Positions 16,781 through 27,008 of a stretch of DNA of 64,000 bases are shown piece by piece. The notes beneath the pieces were generated by a model. That model searched no databases, was not told the origin of the DNA, and worked only from the letters and a program-made list of their open reading frames with translations. The stretch's first letter is position 1, and each line of letters opens with the position of its first letter. Source of the stretch: Roseomonas sp. (GTDB lineage Bacteria; Pseudomonadota; Alphaproteobacteria; Acetobacterales; Acetobacteraceae); contig JADCFA010000021.1 in assembly GCA_020249775.1 (NCBI GenBank), forward strand, positions 62,001 to 126,000, read 5' to 3'. Both the position numbers and the translations under genes were made by a program.

Positions 16781-19529
16781 TGCCGTTTTCCTCCTGCGCG
16801 GGGGCGGCTTCATCATCGCTGCCTCCATCGGCAACGGGGAAGCAGGAAATCACACGCTCACCTTCCGCGGGGCGCATCAGCGTGACACCCATCGCCATGC
16901 GCCCGGTCAGGCGCACATCATAGGCCTTCAGCCGGATCAATTGCCCGCCATTCGTCACCAGCATGATGTCATCGCCCGGCCGCACCGGGAAGGTGGCGAC
17001 CACTTCGCGGCCGGTGCGCGCACTCAATACAATCCCCGCAATGCCTTGGCCGCCACGGCCCGTGACACGATATTCATGCGCGGAAGAACGCTTGCCAAAG
17101 CCGGCATCGGTTACCGTCAGCAGAATTTCCTCGGCTTCCGCCAGTGCGTCGAAGCGTTCGGGGGAGAGGGTGATTTCCGCCACCGCTTCCTCCGCCTCAG
17201 CCTCAGTGACGGGGGGCGTTTCGGTTTCCTCATCGGCGGCACGGCGGCGTTGCGCGGCGGCCTTCAAATAGGCCGCGCGTTCTTCAGTACTGGCGTCCAC
17301 ATGGCGCAGCACCGAAAGCGCAATCACCGCATCGCCCTGCGCCAGCTTGATGCCCCGCACGCCGGTGGAATCACGCCCGGCGAAAACGCGGAGCGTATCC
17401 GCATCCGCCGTGAAGCGAATGCATTTGCCGCCGCGTGTCGCCAGCATCACATCATCGCCTTCACGGCAGGTGGAAACGCCAACCAAGCTATCACCCTCAT
17501 CCAGCTTCATCGCGATCAGGCCGACCGAGCGCACATTCTTGAAGTCAGACAGCCGATTGCGCCGCACATTTCCCTGAACGGTGGCGAAGACCAGGTGCAA
17601 TCCTTCCCAGAGATCCTCATCCATCGGCAGCGGCAGGATGGCGGTGACAGATTCGCCTTCCTGCAATTGCAATACCTGGCGCAAAGAACGGCCACGCCCC
17701 TGCGGCCCGGCTTCCGGCAATTGCCAAACCTTCTCACGGAAGGCGATGCCGCGATCGGTGAAGAACAACACCCATTGATGCGTATGCGCGACAAAGGAAC
17801 GGATGATGACATCATCTTCCCGCGTCGCCGCCGCGCTGCGGCCCTTGCCGCCACGGCCTTGCGCGCGGAAGGTTTCCAAAGGCGTGCGCTTCACATAGCC
17901 ATCGCGCGTCAGCGTCACCACCATGGTGCCGGGTTCGATCAGGCTTTCATCATCCACATCGGCGATGCCATCCACGATCTCGGTCATGCGCGGCGAGGCG
18001 ATCTCGGCGCGGATTTCGCGCAATTCCTGATCCATCACTTCCAGGCGCCGAGGGCGGCTCGCCAGGATTTCCAGCAATTCGCGGATGCGCCCGCCAACCT
18101 CGCCAAGCTCGGCGACGATCTTCTCACGCTCCAGCCCCGTGAGGCGTTGCAGGCGCAAATCCAGAATGCCGCGCGCCTGTTCTTCCGTGAGCCGCACCGT
18201 GCCTTCCGGCGACACCGCATTGCGATAATCATCCACCAAGGCAAGCAGCACGCCCACATCACCCGCCGGCCAATCCCGCGCCATCAAGGCAGCGCGCGCC
18301 GCAGCGCCATCGGCGCTTTCGCGGATGACGCGAATAACCTCATCCAGATTGGCGACAGCAATCGCCAGGCCAATCAGCAAATGCCCACGTTCCCGCGCCT
18401 TGGCCAGGCGGTGGCGGGACCGGCGCAGAATCACCTCCTCACGGAAGGCAATGAAGGCCATCAACGCGTCCTTCAGCCCCATTTGCCGTGGCCGACCTTC
18501 ATGCAAGGCGACGAAATTCACGGGGAAGGAGGTCTGCAACTGCGTCATGCGGTACAGCTGGTTCAGCACCACTTCCGCTGTCGCATCGCGCTTCAATTCA
18601 ATGACGATGCGCATCCCCGAACGGTCGCTTTCGTCGCGCAGATCGGAAATGCCTTCCACCGCCTTGGCGCGCACCAATTCGGCGATTTTCTCCAGCAGCG
18701 TCGCCTTATTGACCTGATAGGGGATTTCGGAAACCGCAATCGCCTGGCGGCCACCGCGCAATTCCTCAATCTCCGCCCGCGCGCGGAGCGGGATGGAACC
18801 ACGCCCGGTTTCAAACGCCGCGCGAATGCCGGAACGGCCCAGGATCAAGGCGCCGGTCGGGAAATCCGGCCCCGGCACAATCTTCATGAGCTCTTCCAGC
18901 GTCAGCGCCGGATTGGCGATCAGCGCCAGCGTTGCATCCAGAATTTCGGTTGGATTATGCGGCGGGATATTGGTCGCCATGCCAACCGCAATGCCCCCCG
19001 CGCCATTGATCAGCAGATTGGGGAAGGCCGCCGGCAGAACGCGCGGTTCATCCACGCTTTCATCGTAATTCGGTTGGAAATCTACCGTGTCTTCATCAAT
19101 GCCGGCCAGCAGCGCACCGGCTGCGGGGGCAAGGCGCGCTTCCGTGTAGCGCATCGCCGCCGGAGGGTCGCCATCAACGGAACCGAAATTCCCCTGCCCA
19201 TCAATCAGCGGCAGGCGCATGGAAAAAGGCTGCGCCATGCGCACCAGCGCATCATAGATCGAAGCATCGCCATGCGGATGGTATTTACCCATCACATCAC
19301 CAACCACGCGCGCCGATTTGCGGTAGGGTTTGTCAGCCGTATAGCCGGCTTCCTGCATGGCAAACAGGATGCGCCGATGCACCGGCTTCAACCCATCGCG
19401 CACATCGGGCAGCGCACGCGCCACGATCACGCTCATGGCGTAATCGAGGTAGGAGCGGCGCATTTCCTCCTCTAGGGCGACCGGGGTCGTATCCTGCGGG
19501 GATTGGCCGGGGTTTTGGGTATCACTCAC
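16773..19529 (-). CDS. gyrA: DNA gyrase subunit A
   Basis: A 918-residue gyrase A subunit, which cuts and rejoins DNA to introduce negative supercoils with GyrB. The N-terminal breakage-reunion domain includes [18 protein letters not shown], the quinolone region [20 protein letters not shown] (81-100), and the active-site Tyr in AMRYTEARL. The GyrA box is QGRGGKG in the C-terminal beta-pinwheel. The equivalent of E. coli Ser83 is Ala89 and of Asp87 is Asp93. An acidic insert ([17 protein letters not shown]) makes it longer than the E. coli protein. The start appears to be GTG (VSDTQ), with a weak ribosome site; coaD follows in overlap. Confidence 0.96.
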   Translation of the reverse strand: MSDTQNPGQSPQDTTPVALEEEMRRSYLDYAMSVIVARALPDVRDGLKPVHRRILFAMQEAGYTADKPYRKSARVVGDVMGKYHPHGDASIYDALVRMAQPFSMRLPLIDGQGNFGSVDGDPPAAMRYTEARLAPAAGALLAGIDEDTVDFQPNYDESVDEPRVLPAAFPNLLINGAGGIAVGMATNIPPHNPTEILDATLALIANPALTLEELMKIVPGPDFPTGALILGRSGIRAAFETGRGSIPLRARAEIEELRGGRQAIAVSEIPYQVNKATLLEKIAELVRAKAVEGISDLRDESDRSGMRIVIELKRDATAEVVLNQLYRMTQLQTSFPVNFVALHEGRPRQMGLKDALMAFIAFREEVILRRSRHRLAKARERGHLLIGLAIAVANLDEVIRVIRESADGAAARAALMARDWPAGDVGVLLALVDDYRNAVSPEGTVRLTEEQARGILDLRLQRLTGLEREKIVAELGEVGGRIRELLEILASRPRRLEVMDQELREIRAEIASPRMTEIVDGIADVDDESLIEPGTMVVTLTRDGYVKRTPLETFRAQGRGGKGRSAAATREDDVIIRSFVAHTHQWVLFFTDRGIAFREKVWQLPEAGPQGRGRSLRQVLQLQEGESVTAILPLPMDEDLWEGLHLVFATVQGNVRRNRLSDFKNVRSVGLIAMKLDEGDSLVGVSTCREGDDVMLATRGGKCIRFTADADTLRVFAGRDSTGVRGIKLAQGDAVIALSVLRHVDASTEERAAYLKAAAQRRRAADEETETPPVTEAEAEEAVAEITLSPERFDALAEAEEILLTVTDAGFGKRSSAHEYRVTGRGGQGIAGIVLSARTGREVVATFPVRPGDDIMLVTNGGQLIRLKAYDVRLTGRMAMGVTLMRPAEGERVISCFPVADGGSDDEAAPAQEENGNG

Positions 19530-19658
19530 GCTTGAAAACCGATTCTGAAAGCCGCGATTCCGGGGAAGTTACAATGTGAAAGACGCATAGGCACCCTAAG
19601 GCGCGCCGCGTCAACCACCATGGCGCCGCCCCGCACAGCCCTTCTTCAAATCATTGTT

Positions 19659-20132
19659 TCAGAAGGGAATTTCGTCATCCAGGTCGGATTTCTTGGCATC
19701 CCAGCCGCCAGCGCGTTGGGCGGGCCGCGCCGCACCGCCGCGATCCCCCGCAGGTTCGCCCGGGTCATCCATGCCGCCACCCGCGCCGCGCCCGCCAATC
19801 AGCTGCAATTCGCCGCGATATTGGCGCAGCACGATCTCGGTGGTGTAGCGGTCCTGGCCCGATTGATCCTGCCATTTGCGGGTCTCAAGCTGGCCTTCAA
19901 TATAGACCTCGCTCCCCTTGCGCAGATATTTCTCGGCCACATCGCCCAGGCGATCATTGAAAATCGCGATCGAATGCCATTCGGTGCGTTCCTGCTGATT
20001 GCCGTCCCGATCCTTGTAGCGCTCAGAGGTAGCGATGCGGAGATTCACCACCTTGCCGCCATTCTGGAAATTGCGCACTTCCGGGTCCCGCCCCAGACGG
20101 CCCAGGATAATGACCTTATTGATACCCGCCAT
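19659..20132 (-). CDS. ssb: Single-stranded DNA-binding protein
   Basis: A 157-residue SSB from the ATG at 20132 ([20 protein letters not shown]). The OB-fold occupies roughly residues 1-110 with [36 protein letters not shown] and the [11 protein letters not shown] strand. A Gly-rich linker leads to the acidic tail DLDDEIPF, which recruits repair and replication proteins. It protects ssDNA in replication, recombination and repair. It is divergent from uvrA, and a LexA box lies in the shared promoter, so both are probably SOS-induced as in other bacteria. Confidence 0.96.
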   Translation of the reverse strand: MAGINKVIILGRLGRDPEVRNFQNGGKVVNLRIATSERYKDRDGNQQERTEWHSIAIFNDRLGDVAEKYLRKGSEVYIEGQLETRKWQDQSGQDRYTTEIVLRQYRGELQLIGGRGAGGGMDDPGEPAGDRGGAARPAQRAGGWDAKKSDLDDEIPF

Positions 20133-20234
20133 GGCAAAGCTCTCCCGCGTTTTCGCCAATCAGGATAGACCATCGCCCCAAGGCGGGCCATCCCGCACCC
20201 TTCCCAGGGCGCCATTCAGGCGCATATATAATGA

Positions 20235-20249
20235 GAACATTTTTAGAAC
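20235..20249. promoter_or_regulatory. LexA (SOS) box between ssb and uvrA
   Basis: GAAC at 20235-20238 and GAAC at 20246-20249 are separated by exactly seven bases (ATTTTTA). GAAC/GTTC-N7 direct repeats are the established LexA operator of alphaproteobacteria. A TATAAT-like hexamer lies at 20227-20232 on the plus strand, and TTGTTC-N17-TATATG can be read on the minus strand, so LexA bound here could block both uvrA and ssb. Confidence 0.88.
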
Positions 20250-20294
20250 AACAGCGCCCCCCTCCCCGGCGGTGACTGTCGGAGCCCCCTTCGC

Positions 20295-23159
20295 ATGACC
20301 GGCCATATTCGCATCCGCGGCGCGCGCCAGCACAACCTCAAGAACCTCGACCTTGATATCCCGCGCGATACGCTGACGGTGATCACGGGGCTGTCAGGTT
20401 CGGGCAAATCATCCCTCGCTTTCGATACCATCTATGCGGAAGGTCAAAGGCGCTATGTGGAAAGCCTTTCGGCCTATGCGCGGCAATTCCTGCAATTGAT
20501 GCAAAAGCCGGATGTGGATTCGATTGAGGGTCTGTCACCCGCCATCTCCATCGAACAGAAAACCACCAGCCATAATCCGCGCTCCACGGTCGGCACCGTC
20601 ACGGAAATCCATGACTATATGCGCCTGCTTTGGGCGCGGGTTGGTGTGCCCTATTCGCCCGCGACTGGCCTGCCCATTGAAGCGCAGACGGTGTCCCAAA
20701 TGGTGGATCGTGTGCTGGCCATGCCGGAAGGCACGCGGCTTTTGCTGCTGGCACCGGTGGCGCGCGGCAAGAAGGGCGAATTCCGCAAGGAATTGGCCGA
20801 ATTCCAGCGCCGCGGCTTTGAACGCGTCAAAATCAACGGCAAGCTTTATCAAATCGCTGAAGCCCCCAAGCTCGACAAGAAGCTCAAGCACGATATCGAA
20901 GTGGTGGTGGACCGCATTGTGGTGCGTGATGGCATCATGCAGCGCCTTGCGGATTCCTTTGAGACCGCGCTGGGTTTGGCCGATGGCATTGCCTATGCCG
21001 AAGGGGCCGATGGCGGGGAACGCACGGTATTTTCCAGCCGCTTCGCCTGCCCGGTTTCCGGTTTTACCATTGAGGAAGTTGAACCTCGCCTGTTTTCCTT
21101 CAATTCACCGCATGGCGCCTGCCCCGTTTGCGATGGGCTCGGCACGGAAAGCTTCTTCGATCCGCAATTGGTCGTGCCGCAGGATGATGTCGCGCTGAAG
21201 GATGGCGCCATCATGCCCTGGACCGGCGCTTCTTCGCCCTATTACGACCAAACCCTGCAAAGCCTGGCCGCGCATTTCAAGGTGAAGATGACCACCGCCT
21301 GGCAGGAACTGCCCGCCCGCGTGCAGCACGCCATTTTGCATGGCACGGGCGATGAGGTTGTGACACTCCGCTACAAGGATGGGCTCCGCGCCTATGAGGT
21401 GAAGAAACCTTTTGAAGGCGTGATCGCCAATCTGGAACGGCGCTTTCGCGAAACCGATAATCCTTGGGTGCGCGAAGACCTCTCCCGCTATCAGGCGGAA
21501 CGGCCTTGCGCGGCCTGCACGGGCCATCGGCTCAAGCCGCAATCGCTGGCGGTGAAAGTGGCGGGGCTGCATATTGGTGAAGCCTCTGCCATGGCCATCC
21601 ATCGCGCGCGGGATTGGTTTGCCCAAGTTGAGGAAACCCTGACGCCACAACGGCGCGATATCGCGCGGCGAATCCTGCGTGAAATCAATGAACGTCTGCA
21701 ATTCCTGGTGGATGTGGGGTTGGATTATCTTTCCCTCGCACGGTCTTCCACCACGCTTTCCGGCGGGGAATCGCAGCGCATTCGGCTCGCCTCGCAAATC
21801 GGCTCTGGCCTTACCGGCGTGCTGTATGTGCTGGATGAACCTTCCATCGGTCTGCATCAGCGCGACAATGAAAGGCTGCTGGTCACGCTGCGGCGGCTGC
21901 GTGACCTCGGCAATACGGTGCTGGTCGTCGAACATGATGAAGATGCAATCCGCAGCGCGGATCATTTGGTGGATATCGGCCCCGCCGCCGGCAAGGGCGG
22001 CGGGCAGTTGGTGGCGCAGGGCAAGCCTGCGGAAGTCGCCGCCAATCCCGCCAGCCTCACCGGGCAATATCTTTCTGGCCGGATGCGGATCGAAATCCCG
22101 GAAAAGCGCCGCAAGATTGACCCGAAGCGGCAATTGCGCGTGGTGGGCGCCAGCGGCAATAACCTCAGGCGCCTCAATGCCGCGCTGCCGCTTGGCACTT
22201 TTACCTGTGTCACCGGGGTTTCCGGCGGCGGCAAATCGACGCTGGTGATTGAAACGCTTTACAAGGCTGCGGCGCGGCGCCTGATGGGGGCGGCAGAGGT
22301 GCCGGCGCCGCATGATCGCATCGAAGGGCTCGATCACCTCGACAAGATCATTGACATTGACCAATCGCCGATTGGGCGCACGCCGCGTTCCAACCCCGCC
22401 ACCTATACCGGGCTATTCGCGCCCATTCGTGACTGGTTCAGCGAATTGCCGGAAAGCCGTGCGCGCGGCTACAAGCCAGGCCGCTTCAGCTTCAATGTGA
22501 AAGGCGGGCGCTGTGAAGCCTGCCAGGGCGATGGCGTCATCAAGATTGAGATGCACTTCCTGCCCGATGTCTATGTCACCTGCGATACCTGCAAGGGCAA
22601 GCGCTACAATCGCGAAACGCTTGATGTGAAGTTTCGCGGCAAATCCATCTCGGATGTTTTGGATATGACGGTGGAGGAAGGTGAGGAATTCTTCGCCGCC
22701 GTCCCCGCCATTCGGGAAAAGCTCTCCGTGCTGCGCAAGGTGGGTCTTGGCTATATCCATCTCGGCCAGCAGGCCACCACGCTTTCGGGCGGCGAAGCGC
22801 AGCGCATCAAACTTTCGAAGGAGCTTTCGCGCCGCGCCACCGGGCGCACGCTCTATATTCTGGATGAACCGACCACCGGGCTCCATTTCGAAGATGTGCG
22901 CAAATTGCTGGAAGTGCTGCATGCGCTGGTGGATGCCGGCAATACGGTGGTGGTGATCGAACATAATCTTGAGGTCATCAAAACCGCCGATTGGGTGCTG
23001 GATCTGGGCCCAGAGGGCGGCGAAGGCGGTGGCCGCCTGGTGGCGGAAGGCACGCCGGAGGACATTGCGGCGGTCGCGGAAAGCCATACCGGTCGCTTCC
23101 TGGCACCTTTGCTGCGGGAAGCAGCGCCGGCGCCAGTGAAAAAGCGCAAGCGGGCCTAA
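20295..23159 (+). CDS. uvrA: UvrABC excinuclease subunit A
   Basis: UvrA recognises DNA damage and loads UvrB for nucleotide excision repair. The 954-residue protein has two ABC ATPase modules. Walker A motifs are [10 protein letters not shown] (near residue 33) and [10 protein letters not shown] (near 640). Signatures are [16 protein letters not shown] and [15 protein letters not shown], with [15 protein letters not shown] and [15 protein letters not shown] as Walker B. Both zinc modules are visible: CPVS...CPVC in the first half and CEAC...CDTC in the second. The [13 protein letters not shown] signature is present. The upstream LexA box predicts SOS induction. A site-2 protease gene follows by about 70 bases. 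Confidence 0.97.
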   Translation: MTGHIRIRGARQHNLKNLDLDIPRDTLTVITGLSGSGKSSLAFDTIYAEGQRRYVESLSAYARQFLQLMQKPDVDSIEGLSPAISIEQKTTSHNPRSTVGTVTEIHDYMRLLWARVGVPYSPATGLPIEAQTVSQMVDRVLAMPEGTRLLLLAPVARGKKGEFRKELAEFQRRGFERVKINGKLYQIAEAPKLDKKLKHDIEVVVDRIVVRDGIMQRLADSFETALGLADGIAYAEGADGGERTVFSSRFACPVSGFTIEEVEPRLFSFNSPHGACPVCDGLGTESFFDPQLVVPQDDVALKDGAIMPWTGASSPYYDQTLQSLAAHFKVKMTTAWQELPARVQHAILHGTGDEVVTLRYKDGLRAYEVKKPFEGVIANLERRFRETDNPWVREDLSRYQAERPCAACTGHRLKPQSLAVKVAGLHIGEASAMAIHRARDWFAQVEETLTPQRRDIARRILREINERLQFLVDVGLDYLSLARSSTTLSGGESQRIRLASQIGSGLTGVLYVLDEPSIGLHQRDNERLLVTLRRLRDLGNTVLVVEHDEDAIRSADHLVDIGPAAGKGGGQLVAQGKPAEVAANPASLTGQYLSGRMRIEIPEKRRKIDPKRQLRVVGASGNNLRRLNAALPLGTFTCVTGVSGGGKSTLVIETLYKAAARRLMGAAEVPAPHDRIEGLDHLDKIIDIDQSPIGRTPRSNPATYTGLFAPIRDWFSELPESRARGYKPGRFSFNVKGGRCEACQGDGVIKIEMHFLPDVYVTCDTCKGKRYNRETLDVKFRGKSISDVLDMTVEEGEEFFAAVPAIREKLSVLRKVGLGYIHLGQQATTLSGGEAQRIKLSKELSRRATGRTLYILDEPTTGLHFEDVRKLLEVLHALVDAGNTVVVIEHNLEVIKTADWVLDLGPEGGEGGGRLVAEGTPEDIAAVAESHTGRFLAPLLREAAPAPVKKRKRA

Positions 23160-23227
23160 GCCGCTTCGCCTTCCCTTCGCCCTGCTTCCCGTCTATCCCG
23201 GAAGCCCCACCCCCAGGGAGGAAACCC

Positions 23228-23926
23228 ATGCCCGCCTGGCTGCCCGAATTGGCGGCTTCGGTCTTCGCTACCATCATCGCCATTACGCTGCATGAAGCGG
23301 CACATGGCTATGCGGCGCGTGGCTTGGGCGATGACACGGCGGCGCGGGCGGGGCGGCTCAGCCTGAACCCCATCCGCCATGTGGATATGGTCGGCACCCT
23401 CCTGCTGCCAGGCTTCTTGCTGGTTTCTCAATTACTTACCATTGGCCGGGTGGAGGCCATGTTCGGCTGGGCCAAGCCCGTGCCGGTCAATATCTGGCAG
23501 CTCCGTAATCCACGCTACGGCATGGTGGCGGTGGCGGCTGCCGGCCCGGCGACGAATTTCGCCCTTGCCCTGGCGGCGGGGGTTGCCGCGCATGTGGTGG
23601 AACCCTGGCAGGCCAGCCTGGGGCCGGATGGCACCGCCTTCGCCTATCGTGCCTTTGGCCTGTTCATTCTCGCCAATCTGGTGCTTGGCCTGTTCAACCT
23701 GTTTCCCATGCCGCCCTTGGATGGCGGGCGCATTGCGGTTGGGCTTTTGCCCCGCACCCCTGCCATGGCGCTGGCGCGGATCGAGCCCTTTGGCCTGCTG
23801 CTGGTCATGTTCGGCCTATTCATCCTGCCCCATCTGGTCCCCGGCTATGACCCCATGGGCTGGTTTTTCCGGGGGGTGGTTGCGCCCGGCTTCGATTTCG
23901 TTCTCATGCTCACTGGACACGGGTAA
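23228..23926 (+). CDS. Site-2 protease family membrane metalloprotease (M50, rhomboid-unrelated)
   Basis: A 232-residue polytopic membrane protein of the compact S2P/M50 group. The zinc motif HEAAH lies in the first helix (TLHEAAHGYAARGLGD, about residues 21-36), and the third ligand Asp is in NLFPMPPLDGGRI. The Gly/Pro-rich VAAAGPATNFALA segment is also typical. Short members of this family lack a PDZ domain and often sit before scpA in alphaproteobacteria and other phyla. The substrate is unknown. The start at 23228 is in-frame within a longer open frame and gives a proper hydrophobic first helix; scpA follows nine bases later. Confidence 0.88.
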   Translation: MPAWLPELAASVFATIIAITLHEAAHGYAARGLGDDTAARAGRLSLNPIRHVDMVGTLLLPGFLLVSQLLTIGRVEAMFGWAKPVPVNIWQLRNPRYGMVAVAAAGPATNFALALAAGVAAHVVEPWQASLGPDGTAFAYRAFGLFILANLVLGLFNLFPMPPLDGGRIAVGLLPRTPAMALARIEPFGLLLVMFGLFILPHLVPGYDPMGWFFRGVVAPGFDFVLMLTGHG

Positions 23927-23935
23927 CGGGACCAT

Positions 23936-24697
23936 ATGAGCGACTCCTCCCTGCAATTGCAGATTGAAGGCTATGAAGGCCCGCTTGATCTGCTGCTGGA
24001 ACTCGCCCGGGCGCAGAAGGTGGATCTGGCCAAGATCTCCATCGTCGCCTTGGTTGAGCAATATCTGGCGGTGATTGAAGGCGCGCGGCGCATTCGGCTG
24101 GAATTGGCCGCCGATTGGCTGGTCATGGCCGCGTGGCTCGCCTGGCTGAAATCGCGCCTCCTGATCCCGCCCGAGCAGGTGGAAGGCGAAGATGCCGAAG
24201 CACTCGCCGAAGCGCTGACGGATCGGCTGGCAACCCTTGAACGCATGCGCGCGGCTGCGCTGTGGCTGAACCGGCGGCCCTGGCTTGGCCATGATGTCTT
24301 TGCCCGCGGCGCCCCTGAACGGCTGAAGGTGGAAGACCGTTCTGGCATCTCGGCTGATCTGCCGGCGCTCTTGCAAGCCTATGTCGCCGGGCGCCGCCGC
24401 GCCTTGGCAGCGCGCCCCTATCGGCCCAAGCCGCGCAAGCTTTTCACCGTGCAGGAAGCGCTTGACCGCCTGACCAAGCTTGTCGGCGCCCTGCCAAGCT
24501 GGTCCGAATTGCGCGCCTTTCTGCCGGAAGGCTTTGACGACCCGGTGGAACAGCGCGCCGCCTTGGCCAGCACCCTGGTCGCCGGCTTGGAAATGGCGCG
24601 TGGCGGCGGGATTGAATTGCATCAGGAAGCGGCCTTCGCGCCGATCATGATCCGCCGCCGGGCGGAAGAAGGGGGCAGCGATGGAAGAACAGACTGA
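23936..24697 (+). CDS. scpA: Segregation and condensation protein A
   Basis: ScpA is the kleisin that joins SMC and ScpB in the bacterial condensin complex. The 253-residue protein starts with the characteristic LQIEGYEGPLDLLLELARAQKVDL and continues with AADWLVMAAWLAWLKSRLLIP. The C-terminal winged-helix region is FTVQEALDRLTKLV onward. It overlaps scpB by 17 bases, so the two are coupled. Confidence 0.93.
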   Translation: MSDSSLQLQIEGYEGPLDLLLELARAQKVDLAKISIVALVEQYLAVIEGARRIRLELAADWLVMAAWLAWLKSRLLIPPEQVEGEDAEALAEALTDRLATLERMRAAALWLNRRPWLGHDVFARGAPERLKVEDRSGISADLPALLQAYVAGRRRALAARPYRPKPRKLFTVQEALDRLTKLVGALPSWSELRAFLPEGFDDPVEQRAALASTLVAGLEMARGGGIELHQEAAFAPIMIRRRAEEGGSDGRTD

Positions 24698-25352
24698 AAC
24701 CACGGCGTCCGAGGCAGCCCCCACGGCACCCGATGCAGCGACCATGGCAGAGGCGCTCCGCATCGCAGAGGCGGTGATTTTCGCTGCCGACCGCCCGGTA
24801 TCGCCGCAAACCCTGGCAACGGTGCTGCCTGAGGGCATTTCCGCCACCATGGCCTGCGCGGCATTGGCCGAAGCCTATCGGGGGCGCGGCGTGGAGCTCA
24901 CGGAAATCGGTGGCGGTTATGCCTTCCGCACCGCGGCGGACCTCGCGCCGCGGCTGACCAAAGTGGTGGAAAGCCCGCGCCGCCTGCCACGTGCGGCGAT
25001 GGAAGCGCTTGCCATCATTGCCTATCACCAGCCTTGCACGCGGGGCGATGTGGAAGAAATCCGTGGTGCCACGCTCGCGCAAACCACCATGGAATCGCTG
25101 CTGGAACTTGGCCTGGTGGCGCCACGCGGGCGGCGGGAAGTGCCCGGCCGACCGACTCTTTGGGGCACTACACCCAAATTCCTCGAACAATTCTCCCTGC
25201 AATCCTTGGCCGACCTGCCCCGCAAGGAAGAATTGGTGACCGGCGATGCGCCGCCCCTGCCCGGCCTGAATGCGCCCATCAGCACCGACGAAGCTGCGGA
25301 AGAAACGCCCGCCCCCGCCCCCGAACCCGCCGAGGAAGCCAGCGAAAGGTGA
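24681..25352 (+). CDS. scpB: Segregation and condensation protein B
   Basis: ScpB forms a dimer that binds the kleisin ScpA. The 223-residue protein has an N-terminal extension rich in Thr/Ala, two winged-helix domains with AEAVIFAADRPVSPQTLA and RAAMEALAIIAYHQPCTRGDVEEIRG, and the GRREVPGRPTLWGTT motif. The C-terminal tail is Pro/Glu-rich and probably disordered. Its TGA overlaps a GTG start of the following ABC ATPase gene. Confidence 0.92.
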   Translation: MEEQTETTASEAAPTAPDAATMAEALRIAEAVIFAADRPVSPQTLATVLPEGISATMACAALAEAYRGRGVELTEIGGGYAFRTAADLAPRLTKVVESPRRLPRAAMEALAIIAYHQPCTRGDVEEIRGATLAQTTMESLLELGLVAPRGRREVPGRPTLWGTTPKFLEQFSLQSLADLPRKEELVTGDAPPLPGLNAPISTDEAAEETPAPAPEPAEEASER

Positions 25353-26392
25353 GCCTCAGCTTCGCCGATATCCGCCACGCCTATGGCGCGCGGGAGGTTC
25401 TGGCCGGCATTGATTTGAGTGTCGCGGCGGGGGAGATTGTCTGCCTGCTCGGTGCCTCGGGCTGCGGCAAAACCACGCTTTTGCGCCTCGCGGCCGGGCT
25501 TGAGCCCTTGCAGCATGGGCGGATTGACATCGGTGGCCGCCTGATTGCCGAAGCGGGGCGGGAAGTGCCGCCTGAAGCACGGCATATCGGCTTTGTCTTT
25601 CAGGATTACGCGCTATTCCCGCATCTGACGGTTGCGGAAAACGTCGCCTTTGGGCTGCGCTTCGCCCCGCGCGGCGAAAGGGTTTGGCGCGTGATGGATG
25701 CGCTGGCCCGCGTTGGCCTTGAAGCCTTCCAGAACGCCTTTCCGCATATGCTCTCGGGCGGGCAGCAGCAGCGCGTGGCACTTGCCCGCGCATTGGCTCC
25801 TCGCCCCACCGTCCTCCTGTTGGACGAGGCTTTTGCCAGCCTGGATGCGCGGCTGCGCGAAAAAGTGCGCGATGATACGCTGCATGTGCTGCAGGAAGCC
25901 GGCATTGCCACGCTGCTTGTGACGCATGATGCCGAAGAGGCCATGTTCATGGGCGATCGCATCGCACTCATGCGCGAAGGCCGGATTTTGCAGGTGGGCG
26001 TGCCGGAAGCGCTCTATCTCGCGCCGGCAGACCGCTATGTCGCGGGCTTTTTGGGTGAGGTGAATAGCTTGCCCGCCCGCATCGCCGCAGGCCGGGCGGA
26101 AACCGCGCTGGGCGCCCTGCCAGCCCCAGGCTTCGCCGAGGGGGCGGAGGTGGATGTGCTGATCCGGCCCGAAGGCCTCAGGCTTGGCGCCGAAGGCCCG
26201 GTGGTGGAGGTGGAAGCCTTCCGCCTGCTTGGCGCCACCACCCTGGCGCATCTGGCCTTGCCGGATGGCGCGGGCGGGCTTTTGCACCTGCATGCCAGAC
26301 TACCCCCGGGGCGGCAGCTTCGGCGCGGGGAGCGAATCGCCGTGGCACTCGACCCGGAACGCGCCTTTGTTTTCCCGCGCGCTGAGGGATGA
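25349..26392 (+). CDS. ABC transporter ATP-binding protein, FbpC/iron(III)- or spermidine-type
   Basis: A 347-residue ATPase of the CUT/FbpC subfamily. It has LLGASGCGKTTLLRLAAGLE as Walker A, Q-loop FVFQDYALFPHLTVAEN, signature LSGGQQQRVALARAL, and LLLDEAFASLDARLR as Walker B with an Ala in place of the more common Pro, giving DEAFAS. A C-terminal TOBE-like regulatory part follows (VNSLPARI, VLIRPEGLRL). The GTG at 25349 overlaps the scpB stop and gives VSLSFADIRHAYG, a proper N-terminus; the longer open frame from 25034 lies inside scpB. No permease or binding-protein gene is adjacent, so the partners must be elsewhere. It occupies the place where tatA might be expected. Confidence 0.88.
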   Translation: MSLSFADIRHAYGAREVLAGIDLSVAAGEIVCLLGASGCGKTTLLRLAAGLEPLQHGRIDIGGRLIAEAGREVPPEARHIGFVFQDYALFPHLTVAENVAFGLRFAPRGERVWRVMDALARVGLEAFQNAFPHMLSGGQQQRVALARALAPRPTVLLLDEAFASLDARLREKVRDDTLHVLQEAGIATLLVTHDAEEAMFMGDRIALMREGRILQVGVPEALYLAPADRYVAGFLGEVNSLPARIAAGRAETALGALPAPGFAEGAEVDVLIRPEGLRLGAEGPVVEVEAFRLLGATTLAHLALPDGAGGLLHLHARLPPGRQLRRGERIAVALDPERAFVFPRAEG

Positions 26393-26504
26393 CAGTGCTT
26401 TCATCCAAGGCCATGGCGCGCCATATCGGGGCGGTTGGCGCGCATCCGGCTTCCTGCTAACGGAACCCTTCCCGCCGGATTGAAGCGCGCGGACAAAGGA
26501 GAAC

Positions 26505-26999
26505 ATGTTCGACCTCGCCTGGTCAGAAATCGCCGTGATTGCGGTGGTGGCCATTGTAGTTATAGGTCCGAAGGATTTGCCGGAAGCCATTCGCGGTGTC
26601 GCGAAGGGTGTCCAGAAGCTGCGCCGCATGGCGGGCGAATTCCAGCAACAGGCGGATGAGCTGGTGCGTGAGGCGAAGCTTGATGATGTGCGCAATTCCA
26701 TCCAGGAGATGAAAAGCACCATCAATGATATCCGCAGCTTCGACATCAAGGGCGAGATTGAAAAAGCCGTGGATGCGGATGGCACGCTGAAAAAAACCAT
26801 GGCCGAAGACCCGCTGCGCGACACTTTCATGCCGCCGCCGCCCGCGCCCTATGTGCCCCCGCCATTGCCGCCGGCACCCAATGCGCCTTCCTTTGTGCCG
26901 CCGACCGTGGCGCGCTTTGCCGCCCCCTTGCCGCCCGCGCCCGAACCGGCACCGGCCCCGCCTGCTGCGTCATCCACCCCGCCTGCCGCCAGCGTTTGA
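26505..26999 (+). CDS. tatB: Twin-arginine translocase subunit TatB
   Basis: TatB works with TatC in recognising twin-arginine signal peptides. The 164-residue protein has one N-terminal helix (MFDLAWSEIAVIAVVAIVVI), the Gly-Pro hinge of VIGPKDLPEAIRG, then an amphipathic helix and a long Pro/Ala-rich tail. The Glu in the membrane helix (SEIAV, residue 8) is the TatB-type polar residue. An AAGGAG ribosome site lies eight bases before the ATG. tatC follows after nine bases. A TatA gene is not present upstream in this window. Confidence 0.92.
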   Translation: MFDLAWSEIAVIAVVAIVVIGPKDLPEAIRGVAKGVQKLRRMAGEFQQQADELVREAKLDDVRNSIQEMKSTINDIRSFDIKGEIEKAVDADGTLKKTMAEDPLRDTFMPPPPAPYVPPPLPPAPNAPSFVPPTVARFAAPLPPAPEPAPAPPAASSTPPAASV

Positions 27000-27008
27000 G
27001 GAATTTCC

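Noticed and set aside
16941-19475. An 844-residue plus-strand frame opposite gyrA
   Set aside because: It is the high-GC antisense shadow of gyrA: His/Arg/Gln-rich, without domain motifs or a start site.
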